Assembly (NCBI GenBank): GCA_016711505.1 | Contig: JADJSV010000016.1 | Location: 62,001-126,000, forward strand | Length of the DNA stretch: 64,000 nucleotides | Source of the DNA: Bacteroidota bacterium | GTDB lineage: Bacteria > Bacteroidota > Bacteroidia > AKYH767-A > 2013-40CM-41-45 | Direction of reading: 5' to 3' | In this document: piece after piece, positions 20,979-30,840 of the stretch | Numbering within the stretch: position 1 is the first letter of the stretch | Layout: every line of letters starts with the position of its first letter | The notes under the pieces: generated by a model | Seen by the model: the letters and a program-made list of their open reading frames with translations, nothing else | The model's database searches: none | Told to the model about the DNA's origin: nothing | Position numbers and translations under genes: made by a program

Positions 20979-21116
20979 AAAAAAAAATCGAAGACATCCA
21001 CTTTCCAATAAAAGAAAGGGGTTCAAAGTGTTACATAAACACCTTAAACCCCTATATCACTTTATTCTATTCTAACCAATTTCTAGTTACTATTCTCTAA
21101 CAACAAACTACCAATT

Positions 21117-24100
21117 TCAATTATCCTCCGCCCGTATCACCTGCACCGCACCATGAAACGTTTTAGCAGGACTTGGAATATCGATGACGTAATAGTACAC
21201 ATCGGATTTTAATCCAAAGGCATCCCAATCATTTCTATAGAATTCACTTTTGAAAACAAGCAATCCCCAACGATCGTAGATGAATAATTTTGTATTAGCA
21301 GGAATGTTTTTAATAACGAAATAATCATTCTGTCCCGGACTTGATGGATATGGTGTAAATACATTCGGAACAGTGAAAGGAGAAAATTCAACAACTAAAT
21401 AATCTGTTGTCGCTCCACATCCGCCTGATGTCGTAATTGTAAGTGCCACCGAATCCAATGCATAATCTTCTGCTGACGGAGTATAGGTAGCATTCAGACT
21501 TGTATCACTCGGAGAGAATGTTCCTGTGCCTGTAGTTGTCCACGTTACACCACTTACATTTGTAACAACAGGCGCTAGTGGAATAGTAACACCGTTGTCG
21601 CTTAATATCAATGTATCATTTCCCGCTTCGACTGATGACGGATGCGCAATTGTAAGTATAACAGTATCCTGCAAATTCAGACACGCTCCTGTAGTAGTTA
21701 AAAAGATCATTACCGAACCTGAAGTCGTATCGTTTGTTCCCGGTGAATACCCAACATCCTGCACATTTGCAGCCGGTGAAAATGTTCCGTCGCCTGCTGT
21801 TGTCCAGACTATTCCACCTGCATTCTGCTGCGTACCATTTAAAATGATCGTATCTCCGATACATAACAACTGATCGTTTCCTGCTGCAGGAATACCCGGA
21901 GGAATTACTGTAACAGTGATAGAATCGGAAGAAGTACAACCATAAACATTACTTGCATCTATATAATAAGTAGTAGTTACAAGCGGACTAACATAGATAG
22001 TACTATCTGTTTCACCATTCGGACCCCACAGATAAGTTGTTCCTCCTGTTGCATTCAATGTATCCTGTTGGCCGTAACAAATTGTTCCCTGAGCAGCAGT
22101 AGCAACTAATGTCGGTGCCGGTGAAACGTATAATGCCATTTCCGCAGTATCATTTGCGCAAGGGAAATTCGACACCACCATATACAAATGAATATAACCA
22201 TTGTCTGTTGCAGATGGTGTATAAGTAGGTGCTAATAAAAGTGTGTCATCGAAAGTTCCGCCGCCATCACTGTACCAATATTGCGTACCTGTGTTGATCG
22301 TTCCAAAAACCTGAAACGAAGAATTGTTACAGATCGCTGATGAATCAGGAAGAATAGACGCTATCGGATGTGCATTGATAGTAATATTATAAACAGAAGT
22401 ATCGCTGTTACACCCAAAAGAATTTGTTTCGAATACAGTTACAACTCCTGTTCCTGCTGTTCCCCATACTACCGATAATGTATCCTGTGTCAGATTCAAT
22501 GTTGAAGAAGTTGCAGTATCTGCACTCCACGTATAAGTTGAACCTACTGTTGTCGTAGAATTCAGAATAAATATTTCAGTGGAATTGTCACAGATCAATG
22601 TGTTCCCTAATATTCCTGGAGCAACAGGCTTTGGATTTACAGTTACGTCAAGTGTATCCATTGGCCCAATACAATTTGCTGAACTCACTTCATAAACTGT
22701 TACAGTTCCCGGACCGGGCGATCCCCAGATAAAACTGTTGAAAGTTCCGACAGGACCTAATGCATATGATCCATTTGTTACATCCCAATAATATGTAGAA
22801 CCTGCTGTAGGAGTAATAAAATAAGTCATTGTAGAACCTTCGCAAACTGATACCGGTCCGCTGATCGTTGGTGCTGCAGGAAGTGGATTAACAATAACTG
22901 AAACACTTTGCACTATTCCTGAACAACCAAAAGCATTTGTGTCGACTACATCAATTGTTCCTAACCCTGAAGCTGTCCATTGAATGCGGATACTGTCTGT
23001 TCCTTGTCCGGAAAGTATTGTTCCGCCACCAACAGTCCACGTATAATTTCCACCGGTCGGAGAAACTGTGTAGTAAGTTGCAGTATCATCAATACAAATT
23101 TGTGCAGGAGCTACGATCGGATTAGTTACCGGCAACGGATCAACAGTTACCTGTATTGTTTGAGATGCTGTACATGATCCTACAGTTCCTGTAACAGTAT
23201 AAACATATGGTGAACCTACAGCAGTTAATCCGGAAATGGAAGTAGTATCTGTAATGGCACCGCTGGACCATAAATAAGTATTGGCTCCACTTGCATAAAG
23301 ATTTGCAATTCCACCTTCACAAAATGTTGTATCCGGAGTTACTACAAGTGTAACTGAATCGATAACTGAAACTGTAGTCGACAAATTATACACACATGTT
23401 GTTGCACTATCAGTTACTGTTACATCGAATGTATATGTTCCGGCACCACAAGTTGCAAAATCAAATAACTGAGAATTTCCAGTTGCTGAATTCGGATTTG
23501 TACATCCTGGAACTGTTGTCCAGTTATATGTTGATCCCGACGATGCACCAAAAATTGCAATCGTAGATTCTAATAACGGATCAGCAAGACACAAAAACGA
23601 TGTTGATGCAGTTATGATCGGCGGAGGTTGAATCTGTACAGTATCACTCGCTGTTGAATCACATCCAAAACTATCAGTCACTAACAAATAAAATATTGTT
23701 GGCGTATTTACATCTGCCGAAGCGATCAGACTTGTTGCATTGGTAATGGTCAAACCGGGATCATCGCTCGTCCATAGATACGTCGTTCCTGGATTTGCAT
23801 CACTGCCGGTACCATCCAATGTAATTGTCGTAGTAGCACCAAGACAAATCAGATCCGGATTTACAGTTGTAACTGCTGCCGGTTTTGGAAGAATAGAAAC
23901 AACAATTGCTGAATCGATTGAACAACCACTTCCTGAATCACGGACATTCAGATTAAATGTATCGGCTGTACAAACAATTGCAGTTGTAGAGATCTGTGTT
24001 GAATCAGCAATTATACTTGAGCCAGTGTTTGTCCATGTATAAACCATACCTGACGTACTTCCAATTCCATCAAGTGTTACCGTCTGACATCCACAGATAG

Positions 24101-26135
24101 GAGCAACCGGCGCTACACTTACTGAAGGCGGTGCACTTAATGTCAGAGTGTAAGTTATAGTTTGTGTACAAGTTCCTGTCGATCCGTCAATCGTAAAAAT
24201 TGTTGTTGTTGCAGGAGAAACTACTTGCGTTGCTAATGTCGGATCAGCGAATCCATAAGGCGGATTAGAAGACCAAATATAATTGTTCGCACCATTTGCA
24301 GTCAATGTTGCAGAGTCGCCATCACAAATTTGTGTTGGACCAGTAACAGACATTGTTAAACCGGTGATGACATCGAATGAAGCTGTAACAGTATCAATAC
24401 AACCGGTTCCAGCATCAGTGATGATACATGTAAAATAATATGTTGAAACAATTCCTGCAGGAAAATCAGCAGTGATGTCAGATGAATCAACTGCTGCTGA
24501 AGTGATCAAAGCATAGTCAGGTGATAATCCCCATTCATAGGTTGACCCAGGAGTTGCACCGGTAACCGTAAATTGATTCTGTAACGGCGATTGCGTCACA
24601 CATAAATTTGCATTTGCAGAATTGATAGTTGGTGGCGGATAATGTGATAGGACAATACATGATGGATTTGAAACACAACCATTATCATCTGTTACTGTTA
24701 CACAATACGTTTCATCTGTATCGAAAGCAATCGGACTATCGCTGGTACTATCACTTAGTCCGGCTGTTGGACTCCAGGAATAAGTATAAGGCGCTGCACC
24801 GTTGTTAACAGTTGGAATTATCTGATATGTATCGAACGGACAAAATTGCTGATCGAATCCCGCAAAGACTAATGGGATTTCATTAACGACAACATCAACA
24901 AACGTATCAGCAACACAACCTAATGAATCGGTTACAGAAACAAACATTGTGTACGGTCCGCCGGCGGTCAGACCGCTGACATTCGGAGAATAACAACTTG
25001 TGCAATCAAACGCTCCCGGACCAAACCAATCTACAGAAGTTATGGTTAAAGCTGAAACTACGTTTACGGATAAGGCAGCATCTTCTCCTTCGCAAATAGT
25101 GACCATTGGTCCCGGATCTGCAAATGGTTTTGGAAGAAGATTGATAACTGTTGTTGTAGTTTCAGGACCACATACACCATCAACAATTAACGTTACAGTA
25201 TAAGACGAACTTGAACTGGTAAAAGTGTGTGATACATTCTGTCCATTGGCTGTATTGTCAACACCTGAAGCCGGATCACCAAAATCCCAGATCCAGTCTG
25301 TAATGTTTGGATCCAGATAAGGTGGATCGGGTAGAATAGAAGCATTGCCTTCAAAGAAGATCGGAGTTCCGGGACAAGATACAGTTGGGTTGTATGTAAT
25401 CGTCGGATAAAGTTCTTGTACAACAATATCCTGACTTACGCTTTTACATCCGCATTCTGTATTACAAACTCTTAAGGTAATTGTATGATTGCCGATCGTA
25501 GCAAAGTTTACAAGTGTATCTGCTCCTGATGCAGGAATGTAGGCGCCTGCATCTAATCTCCATTCGTAAGTAATATTTGTTCCGCCATGCAGCGTTGTCG
25601 TATTCGTCAGATTTACATCAAGTGGAGCGCAGCCGTTGTTCGGATTTGTATTAAAGTTTGCATCCGGACGTGCAATGATGGCGTCATTTGGAGTTGAAGC
25701 AACGATGTTAAATCCTTCCTGATTTCCCGATTCTCCATCAACCATGATGTAATACTGTGTTCCACTAGTTGTAGGAAATGTAACACTCATTGTACCAGCG
25801 GTTCCGCTACTTCCCGTTGTACAAAAACCTAAGGGTGTTAATACCGCACATGTTCCGGTGTAAACTTCCATCGCTAATCCGGGATTATTATCGATTCCCG
25901 TTACGGTAACTGTTGCTGTTCCGGTATTATGACTGAAGACCGTAAACCAGACACTATTGTCTACGATTCCATCGCCGCAACCTAAAACAGGATCGGTTCC
26001 GGTTGTCGTCGCACCAACAGTGGTGCGGCTTGTAGTGCTATTGGCGCATAATGCGATGGCTGCTGAACAATTATCTTGTGCTTTAGCAAAAGAACAGATG
26101 AACAACAGTAAAAAGGTGCTGATGAGTAATTTCAT
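21117..26135 (-). CDS. Giant PKD-like secreted protein with gliding-motility C-terminal (CHU_C) domain
   Basis: The protein has 1672 residues. The signal peptide is MKLLISTFLLLFICSFAKAQ. An N-terminal adhesion-type domain has CSAAIALCANSTTSRTTVG and TPTTSGTQYYIMVDG-like strands. Beyond residue 160 come many PKD or Ig-like repeats of 80-100 residues, each opening with a Cys-rich phrase such as ICEGEDAAL, LCLADP or ICDNSTEIF and carrying YTWTVGGG or TYLWSSG cores. The last 85 residues (PNVFTPYPSSPGQNDYF, FIYDRWGLLVFKS, DWDAFG) are the CHU_C type B T9SS sorting domain. It is a surface or secreted adhesin or filament; ligand unknown. Confidence 0.93.
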   Translation of the reverse strand: MKLLISTFLLLFICSFAKAQDNCSAAIALCANSTTSRTTVGATTTGTDPVLGCGDGIVDNSVWFTVFSHNTGTATVTVTGIDNNPGLAMEVYTGTCAVLTPLGFCTTGSSGTAGTMSVTFPTTSGTQYYIMVDGESGNQEGFNIVASTPNDAIIARPDANFNTNPNNGCAPLDVNLTNTTTLHGGTNITYEWRLDAGAYIPASGADTLVNFATIGNHTITLRVCNTECGCKSVSQDIVVQELYPTITYNPTVSCPGTPIFFEGNASILPDPPYLDPNITDWIWDFGDPASGVDNTANGQNVSHTFTSSSSSYTVTLIVDGVCGPETTTTVINLLPKPFADPGPMVTICEGEDAALSVNVVSALTITSVDWFGPGAFDCTSCYSPNVSGLTAGGPYTMFVSVTDSLGCVADTFVDVVVNEIPLVFAGFDQQFCPFDTYQIIPTVNNGAAPYTYSWSPTAGLSDSTSDSPIAFDTDETYCVTVTDDNGCVSNPSCIVLSHYPPPTINSANANLCVTQSPLQNQFTVTGATPGSTYEWGLSPDYALITSAAVDSSDITADFPAGIVSTYYFTCIITDAGTGCIDTVTASFDVITGLTMSVTGPTQICDGDSATLTANGANNYIWSSNPPYGFADPTLATQVVSPATTTIFTIDGSTGTCTQTITYTLTLSAPPSVSVAPVAPICGCQTVTLDGIGSTSGMVYTWTNTGSSIIADSTQISTTAIVCTADTFNLNVRDSGSGCSIDSAIVVSILPKPAAVTTVNPDLICLGATTTITLDGTGSDANPGTTYLWTSDDPGLTITNATSLIASADVNTPTIFYLLVTDSFGCDSTASDTVQIQPPPIITASTSFLCLADPLLESTIAIFGASSGSTYNWTTVPGCTNPNSATGNSQLFDFATCGAGTYTFDVTVTDSATTCVYNLSTTVSVIDSVTLVVTPDTTFCEGGIANLYASGANTYLWSSGAITDTTSISGLTAVGSPYVYTVTGTVGSCTASQTIQVTVDPLPVTNPIVAPAQICIDDTATYYTVSPTGGNYTWTVGGGTILSGQGTDSIRIQWTASGLGTIDVVDTNAFGCSGIVQSVSVIVNPLPAAPTISGPVSVCEGSTMTYFITPTAGSTYYWDVTNGSYALGPVGTFNSFIWGSPGPGTVTVYEVSSANCIGPMDTLDVTVNPKPVAPGILGNTLICDNSTEIFILNSTTTVGSTYTWSADTATSSTLNLTQDTLSVVWGTAGTGVVTVFETNSFGCNSDTSVYNITINAHPIASILPDSSAICNNSSFQVFGTINTGTQYWYSDGGGTFDDTLLLAPTYTPSATDNGYIHLYMVVSNFPCANDTAEMALYVSPAPTLVATAAQGTICYGQQDTLNATGGTTYLWGPNGETDSTIYVSPLVTTTYYIDASNVYGCTSSDSITVTVIPPGIPAAGNDQLLCIGDTIILNGTQQNAGGIVWTTAGDGTFSPAANVQDVGYSPGTNDTTSGSVMIFLTTTGACLNLQDTVILTIAHPSSVEAGNDTLILSDNGVTIPLAPVVTNVSGVTWTTTGTGTFSPSDTSLNATYTPSAEDYALDSVALTITTSGGCGATTDYLVVEFSPFTVPNVFTPYPSSPGQNDYFVIKNIPANTKLFIYDRWGLLVFKSEFYRNDWDAFGLKSDVYYYVIDIPSPAKTFHGAVQVIRAEDN

Positions 26136-26304
26136 TCAATTGTATTATAAGCAACCAAAATAGACTAATATTTGATGGTTCTATTTTGAATTCAAATTGA
26201 ATTATTAACATTCAATTGTATGAAATTACGAATGGAAACCGTTAAAATAAAGTCTCCAAATCATGCCATAAAATTCACGCTTTGTATGCATCTTTGTTAT
26301 TCCG

Positions 26305-27327
26305 ATGAATAAAAATGCTGCAGACATTCTGAACCTATTGTCAAAACTGACCTTGCGGCGTTTTGCAAATTTCAGCAAGGTCATTTTGGGATATTATATG
26401 TCGCGCATCAGCGGGAAAGTTCATGTCTATGGACTTCCATTCTCCGTCTCAATTGAACCTACCACATCCTGTAATCTGAGATGTCCGGAATGTCCCAGCG
26501 GACTGCGATCTTTTTCCAGACCTACCGGTATGCTGGAAACTAAATTTTACACTTCTGTTCTCGATCAACTGCATCGCGACTCACTTTATGTGATCTTTTA
26601 TTTCCAGGGCGAACCCTATTTGAATCCCGACTTTCTTCAAATGGTCCGATATGCAAATTCAAAGAAAATGTATTCGGCCACTTCTACTAATGCACATTAT
26701 CTGAATGATGATGTTGCTAAAAAAACCGTAGAGTCGGGACTTGACCGGTTGATCATTTCCATTGATGGCACTACGCAGGAAGTTTATGAGCAATATCGTA
26801 TCGGTGGGCAATTGACCAAGGTTTTAGAAGGAGCAAAAAATATTATCAAATGGAAAAAAGAACTGCGGTCTAAAACTCCATATGTTGTATTTCAGTTTTT
26901 AGTAGTTGCTCCGAACGAGCATCAATTAGCAGATATAAAAAAACTGGCAGCAGATATCGGTGTCGATGATATTGCATTCAAAACTGCTCAGATAAATGAT
27001 TATCAAAACGGGAATTCTTTGATTCCTGCAAATACCGAATTTTCGCGTTACAAAAAATTGCCGGATGGAAGTTTTGCTCCAAAAAACAAGTTACTGAATC
27101 ATTGCTGGAAGGTTTGGCAATCTGCGGTAATAACATGGGACGGAAAAGTCGTTCCCTGCTGTTTCGATAAGGATGCGCAACATCAGATCGGTAATCTATC
27201 TAATGAATCGTTCGAGTCGGTCTGGAAAGGAAATTCATTCCGGAATTTCCGACAAAGTCTCTTAAAAAGCAGAAAAGAAATTGATATTTGCAAAAATTGT
27301 TCAGAAGGCGGAAAGATCTGGGCTTAG
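26305..27327 (+). CDS. Radical SAM protein with SPASM-type C-terminus
   Basis: A 340-residue radical SAM enzyme. The cluster motif is CNLRCPEC (C56, C60, C63), following EPTTS. The C-terminal part has HCWKVWQSAVITWDGKVVPC with CFDKD, and a final CKNC, as in SPASM/Twitch proteins that carry extra iron-sulfur clusters. The family includes peptide modifiers and anaerobic sulfatase-maturing enzymes, as well as many uncharacterised polysaccharide-locus members. No precursor peptide was seen nearby, so the substrate is open. The WD40 gene starts 56 bases downstream on the same strand. Confidence 0.88.
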   Translation: MNKNAADILNLLSKLTLRRFANFSKVILGYYMSRISGKVHVYGLPFSVSIEPTTSCNLRCPECPSGLRSFSRPTGMLETKFYTSVLDQLHRDSLYVIFYFQGEPYLNPDFLQMVRYANSKKMYSATSTNAHYLNDDVAKKTVESGLDRLIISIDGTTQEVYEQYRIGGQLTKVLEGAKNIIKWKKELRSKTPYVVFQFLVVAPNEHQLADIKKLAADIGVDDIAFKTAQINDYQNGNSLIPANTEFSRYKKLPDGSFAPKNKLLNHCWKVWQSAVITWDGKVVPCCFDKDAQHQIGNLSNESFESVWKGNSFRNFRQSLLKSRKEIDICKNCSEGGKIWA

Positions 27328-27383
27328 TGCAATTCTCCATTTTAAATATTCAAAACTATTCTTTAAAACATCATATCTAGTTT

Positions 27384-28286
27384 ATGATAATCAATAAATC
27401 AGAAGTCTTTGTAGGTCATGAAGGCGCTATTTACACTTTAGAAAAAAGTCCGGATGCGGATTTCTTTTTCTCCGGCGGCAGTGATGGCATTTTATCGAAA
27501 TGGGAAAAACATAATTTTATTCAGCCGGAAGCTTTCAGTAAAATGAATTCACCCATCTATGCTATCAGGTGGATCAAGGAAAGATCGTTGTTGCTTTCAG
27601 GAACAGGGCTGGGAGAATTTTATGCGATTGATGTTGCCACGAAAAAACTGATCCTCGCTTCCCGCTTTCATGAAAGCGGAATCTTCGATATTCAGTTCTC
27701 TTTATACAATCAAAAGATCTATACCGGATCAAGCGGAGGTGAGTTAGCAGTATGGGACCTGAACACATTTGCATTGATCAAAAAAATACAGATCACAGCA
27801 GGCAAGGTTCGTTCGATTGCAATTTCTAATGATGATTCAGAACTTGCAATAGCATGCGGAGATGGTACGATCAGAATATTAAATGCAACAGACCTTTCAG
27901 AAAAAAAATCAATTCCTGCACATGAGAAATCCTGCAATTGCGTATGCTATCATCCTGACAAAAAATATCTGATTAGCGGCGGCCGAGATGCACATCTGCG
28001 GATCTGGAATACCGACGACTATTCTATGTTCATGGAAATTCCTGCACACAATTATGCTATCTATTCCATTGCATTTTCCCCTGACAACAAATATTTCGCA
28101 ACCGCCAGCAGAGACAAGACAGCAAAGATCTGGAACAGCAACGATTTTCTTTTCGAGCATCGCATCGACAGAGAACAATCTAATGCACATTCTCATAGTG
28201 TAAATAAAGTTTTGTGGTTGGAGAATGATGAGTTGTTGACTGCCGGGGATGATCGACGGGTAATGTTGTTTACAATTGAAACCTAA
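27384..28286 (+). CDS. WD40 beta-propeller protein
   Basis: A 300-residue protein made almost entirely of about seven WD40 repeats. Typical pieces are EGAIYTLEKSPDADFFFSGG, GGELAVWDLNTF, CVCYHPDKKYLISGGRDAHL, SIAFSPDNKYFATASRDKTA and KIWNSNDF. There is no signal peptide, so it is probably cytoplasmic. It is most likely a scaffold for protein contacts. Bacterial stand-alone WD40 proteins of this size rarely have a known role. It may be co-transcribed with the radical SAM gene. A perfect hairpin begins two bases after the stop. Confidence 0.9.
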   Translation: MIINKSEVFVGHEGAIYTLEKSPDADFFFSGGSDGILSKWEKHNFIQPEAFSKMNSPIYAIRWIKERSLLLSGTGLGEFYAIDVATKKLILASRFHESGIFDIQFSLYNQKIYTGSSGGELAVWDLNTFALIKKIQITAGKVRSIAISNDDSELAIACGDGTIRILNATDLSEKKSIPAHEKSCNCVCYHPDKKYLISGGRDAHLRIWNTDDYSMFMEIPAHNYAIYSIAFSPDNKYFATASRDKTAKIWNSNDFLFEHRIDREQSNAHSHSVNKVLWLENDELLTAGDDRRVMLFTIET

Positions 28287-28287
28287 T

Positions 28288-28352
28288 GTTACAGGTTTCA
28301 GGTTACAGGTTACAGGTTGGCAACCTGCAAACCTGTAACCTGAAACCTGTAA
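28288..28352. repeat. Perfect 24-base inverted repeat (GGTTACAGGTT words)
   Basis: Arms 28288-28311 and 28329-28352 are exact complements with a 17-base loop. The arms themselves are near-tandem words (ACAGGTTTC, AGGTTACAGGTT). It lies between the WD40 and VOC genes, both on the plus strand. Compare the GTTCAAAGTTC hairpin at 30758. Confidence 0.75.
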
Positions 28353-28374
28353 CTGCACTATTTAAATTAAAAAA

Positions 28375-28761
28375 ATGTCTCAAACTATTTCCCAACTTGC
28401 CATAGTAGTAAACGACTACGACGAAGCAATAAAATTCTACACTGAAAAACTTGGTTTCATTCTATATGAAGACAAAGTCATGAGTGAAACGAAACGCTGG
28501 GTAGTAGTTGGTCCGAAGGATTCGGATTGTAAATTGTTACTTGCGAAAGCAGCGAATGAAGAACAACGAACGCGAATAGGAAATCAAACGGGAGGAAGAG
28601 TGTTTCTTTTTCTTTATACCACAGACTTTTGGACCGACTACGATTTAATGAAATCGAAAAATGTTGAATTCGTTAGAGAAGCTGTAGAGGAAGAATGGGG
28701 AACTGTGGCAGTGTTTAAAGATCTGTATGGGAATCTTTGGGATTTTGTACAGAATCGATAA
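28375..28761 (+). CDS. VOC (glyoxalase/bleomycin-resistance) family protein
   Basis: A 128-residue protein with the vicinal-oxygen-chelate fold: it opens SQLAIVVNDYDEAIKFYTEK, LGFILYED, and later has VFLFLYTTDFWTDY and FKDLYGNLWDFVQ. It lacks a His at the first metal position, where Gln or Ser stands instead (TISQLAIVV). It may therefore not be a true metal-dependent glyoxalase. The reaction is unknown; the group includes many small dioxygenase-like or resistance proteins. It stands alone after the WD40 gene. Confidence 0.85.
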   Translation: MSQTISQLAIVVNDYDEAIKFYTEKLGFILYEDKVMSETKRWVVVGPKDSDCKLLLAKAANEEQRTRIGNQTGGRVFLFLYTTDFWTDYDLMKSKNVEFVREAVEEEWGTVAVFKDLYGNLWDFVQNR

Positions 28762-28851
28762 GCCGGGTAGACAGAGATTGTTCCTTTAGTAATGTTTCAA
28801 GTTTGTTGCCATTGAAATATTAATTCAAAAATGAAACTGTGTACCTTAGAA

Positions 28852-28948
28852 AACGAAAAGGTCCTTTCAGGATGACCCTGTTAACAAGGGAAAACGTTGC
28901 GGCATATCAGTAAGTCAACAATTGTCATCCTGAAAGGACCTTTTCGTT
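28852..28948. repeat. Perfect 25-base inverted repeat with long loop
   Basis: AACGAAAAGGTCCTTTCAGG... at 28852-28876 is the exact complement of 28924-28948. The 47-base loop holds a smaller CCCTGTTAACAAGGG palindrome (28876-28890). It is located between convergent genes. Confidence 0.75.
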
Positions 28949-29157
28949 CTAAACTTTATGATTTTTGTAGCATACGCTTTATTTAAGAATAATTTTCAAC
29001 ATAAATTAAAAAGTTGGTTAGCGAAATCAATTTTAAACCAAAAACGAACTTTTTCTCCAACTTTAAAAAAAATGAAACCTTACTAAAATTCGCCCGTTAT
29101 AAAAGGCGTGTTTCATGTTAAGTTTAAGTTAAGTAATTTGAATTGTTGATCAAAGAG

Positions 29158-29184
29158 CTCCGGGTTAATTCTCGGAGTTTTTTG
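29158..29184 (+). terminator. Rho-independent-like terminator
   Basis: CTCCGGG, a 6-base loop and CTCGGAG (one mismatch), then TTTTTTG. No coding gene lies directly upstream on the plus strand, so it could end a short non-coding transcript or the VOC message. Confidence 0.55.
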
Positions 29185-29283
29185 TTTATGGCCTACGGCC
29201 GGTGAGTAGAAAGTAGTGAGTAGTGATTAGCACCGGTTACAAAATTGAAATAGTCTGCATAAAATTAAAGTTTGAAAATTGAA

Positions 29284-29315
29284 AGAGGCTCTTGGAATAA
29301 ATACCAAGAGCCTCT
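29284..29315. terminator. 12-bp stem near the 3' end of frr
   Basis: AGAGGCTCTTGG (29284-29295) and CCAAGAGCCTCT (29304-29315) are exact complements with an 8-base loop. It lies about 100 bases beyond the frr stop on the minus strand and is the best terminator candidate for the translation operon. Confidence 0.55.
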
Positions 29316-29360
29316 TCTATTTTAATTTGTAATTATCTGTCTAGCTTGTAGCAGGCGCTA

Positions 29361-29400
29361 TTCACTTTTCACTTTTCACTTTTCACTTTTCACTTTTCAC
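29361..29400. repeat. Short tandem repeat, 5.7 copies of TTTTCAC
   Basis: A period-7 run TTCAC followed by five TTTTCAC units ends 13 bases before the frr stop codon. It is a slippage-prone microsatellite outside the coding region. Confidence 0.9.
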
Positions 29401-29412
29401 CACTCACTCTAA

Positions 29413-29970
29413 CTATATCGTCATTATCTCCTTCTCCTTCGCCTCAAGATGTTTATCGACCAAAGCAATAAACTGATCCGTCATTTTCTGGATCTGGTCT
29501 TCTAAACCTTTTGCTACGTCTTCAGGAATAACTTTTCCTTCTTTCTTTATAAGATCATTGGCTTCTTTACGGATGGTACGGATACCAACTTTGCCATGCT
29601 CTGCTTCTGCTTTTGTTTTCTTCACTAAATCTTTTCTGCGTTCTTCTGTCAATGCAGGAATGTTGATTCGCACAACAGTTCCATCATTCTGCGGAGTGAA
29701 ACCCAGATTGGAATCGGTGATCGCTTTTTCAATTGGCTTGATCATCGATTTTTCCCACGGCTGAATTGCCAATGAACGAGCATCAGGTGTTGTGATACTG
29801 GCTACTTGTGAAAGCGGAGTATTTGTTCCATAATAATCTACCTGGATCATATCCAGCATCGATGGATTCGCACGACCGGCGCGGATCTTTGTTAACTCTG
29901 CTTCAAGATGATCAATTGCTTTTTGCATGTGTGCTTTTGATTCACTGATCAATTTATTTGTATCTAACAT
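29413..29970 (-). CDS. frr: Ribosome recycling factor
   Basis: A 185-residue RRF, which with EF-G splits the post-termination ribosome. It has the family signature LTKIRAGRANPSMLDMIQVD, YYGTNTPLSQVASI, and PALTEERRKDLVKKTKAEAE. The length is standard. It is the last gene of the rplM-rpsI-rpsB-tsf-pyrH-frr series, 31 bases after pyrH, a pairing that is conserved across bacteria. Confidence 0.98.
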   Translation of the reverse strand: MLDTNKLISESKAHMQKAIDHLEAELTKIRAGRANPSMLDMIQVDYYGTNTPLSQVASITTPDARSLAIQPWEKSMIKPIEKAITDSNLGFTPQNDGTVVRINIPALTEERRKDLVKKTKAEAEHGKVGIRTIRKEANDLIKKEGKVIPEDVAKGLEDQIQKMTDQFIALVDKHLEAKEKEIMTI

Positions 29971-30001
29971 AAGCTAAGATTTATGACTTTAATTTATGAT
30001 T

Positions 30002-30712
30002 TTAAAATTCAACAAGTGTTCCAACTCTTTCTCCCTCTAAAACGCGCAGAAGATTTCCGGGTTTATTCATATCGAATACGATGATAGGAACTTTATTTTC
30101 ATTACACAAAGTGAAGGCAGTAAGATCCATCACTTTCAACCCTTTTTCATAGACTTCATCGAATGTCACTGTTTCATATCTGACAGCATCTTTATCTTTC
30201 TCCGGATCCGATGAATAAATTCCATCTACACGTGTGCCTTTCAGGATCACATCAGCACCGATCTCAATCGCTCTAAGTGACGCTGCTGTATCAGTTGTAA
30301 AATATGGATTTCCCGTTCCCGCTCCGAAAATAACAACACGGCCTTTTTCCAAATGTCGAACTGCGCGGCGCTTGATATAAGGCTCACAGATCTGTTCCAT
30401 CTTAATGGCCGACTGCAACCTTGTCTTCACTCCTACTCTTTCCAAAGCCGACTGTAAAGCCATGCTATTGATCACAGTCGCAAGCATCCCCATGTAATCG
30501 CCCTGAACTCTGTCGATCACATCTCCGGCATCATTGCCAACACCACGGAAAATGTTCCCTCCGCCGATAACAACAGCTACTTCCACTCCCTCATCAACGA
30601 TAGACTTGATCTCTTCCGAATACTTTCGTAACCGGTCGTGATCGATTCCAAAATCCTTTTCGCCCATGAGGGCTTCACCGCTGAGTTTTAAGAGTACGCG
30701 TTTGTATTTCAT
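30002..30712 (-). CDS. pyrH: UMP kinase
   Basis: A 236-residue amino-acid-kinase-fold enzyme that phosphorylates UMP to UDP. I chose the internal Met at 30712 because it gives MKYKRVLLKLSGEALMG, the usual N-terminus; the longer frame from 30763 would run towards the hairpin at 30758. Characteristic parts are VVIGGGNIFRG, GDYMGMLATVINSMALQSAL and ADVILKGTRVDGIYSSDPEK. It lies upstream of frr as in most bacteria. Confidence 0.97.
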   Translation of the reverse strand: MKYKRVLLKLSGEALMGEKDFGIDHDRLRKYSEEIKSIVDEGVEVAVVIGGGNIFRGVGNDAGDVIDRVQGDYMGMLATVINSMALQSALERVGVKTRLQSAIKMEQICEPYIKRRAVRHLEKGRVVIFGAGTGNPYFTTDTAASLRAIEIGADVILKGTRVDGIYSSDPEKDKDAVRYETVTFDEVYEKGLKVMDLTAFTLCNENKVPIIVFDMNKPGNLLRVLEGERVGTLVEF

Positions 30713-30757
30713 AGAAGGGAGTTTCTGTATGCGAAGATATTCATTTTTTTGTTCAAG

Positions 30758-30829
30758 GTTCAAAGTTCAAAGTTCAAAGTTGGCTTTGTAGTCACCTACA
30801 ACGCCAACTTTGAACTTTGAACTTTGAAC
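30758..30829. repeat. Perfect 27-base inverted repeat (GTTCAAAGTTC words)
   Basis: Arms 30758-30784 and 30803-30829 are exact complements with an 18-base loop. Each arm is three near-tandem copies of GTTCAAA followed by GTTGGC. It lies between tsf and pyrH inside an otherwise co-directional operon, where a strong stem could attenuate pyrH expression. Confidence 0.75.
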
Positions 30830-30840
30830 AAGTTAAGGGC

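Larger units (their letters stand above)
28762..29412. other. 650-base gene-free region with hairpins and possible small RNA
   Basis: Between the convergent VOC and frr genes. It holds the 25-base perfect inverted repeat at 28852-28948, a GCCCGTTATAAAAGGC stem near 29092-29107, a terminator-like stem with T6 at about 29158-29184, another stem at 29284-29315, and a 7-base tandem repeat at 29361-29400. No open frame over 60 codons looks coding. Confidence 0.5.

Noticed and set aside
29361..29400. TTTTCAC array as a CRISPR or origin iteron set
   Set aside because: A 7-base unit without spacers is a microsatellite; no origin genes or AT/GC skew signs were visible nearby.
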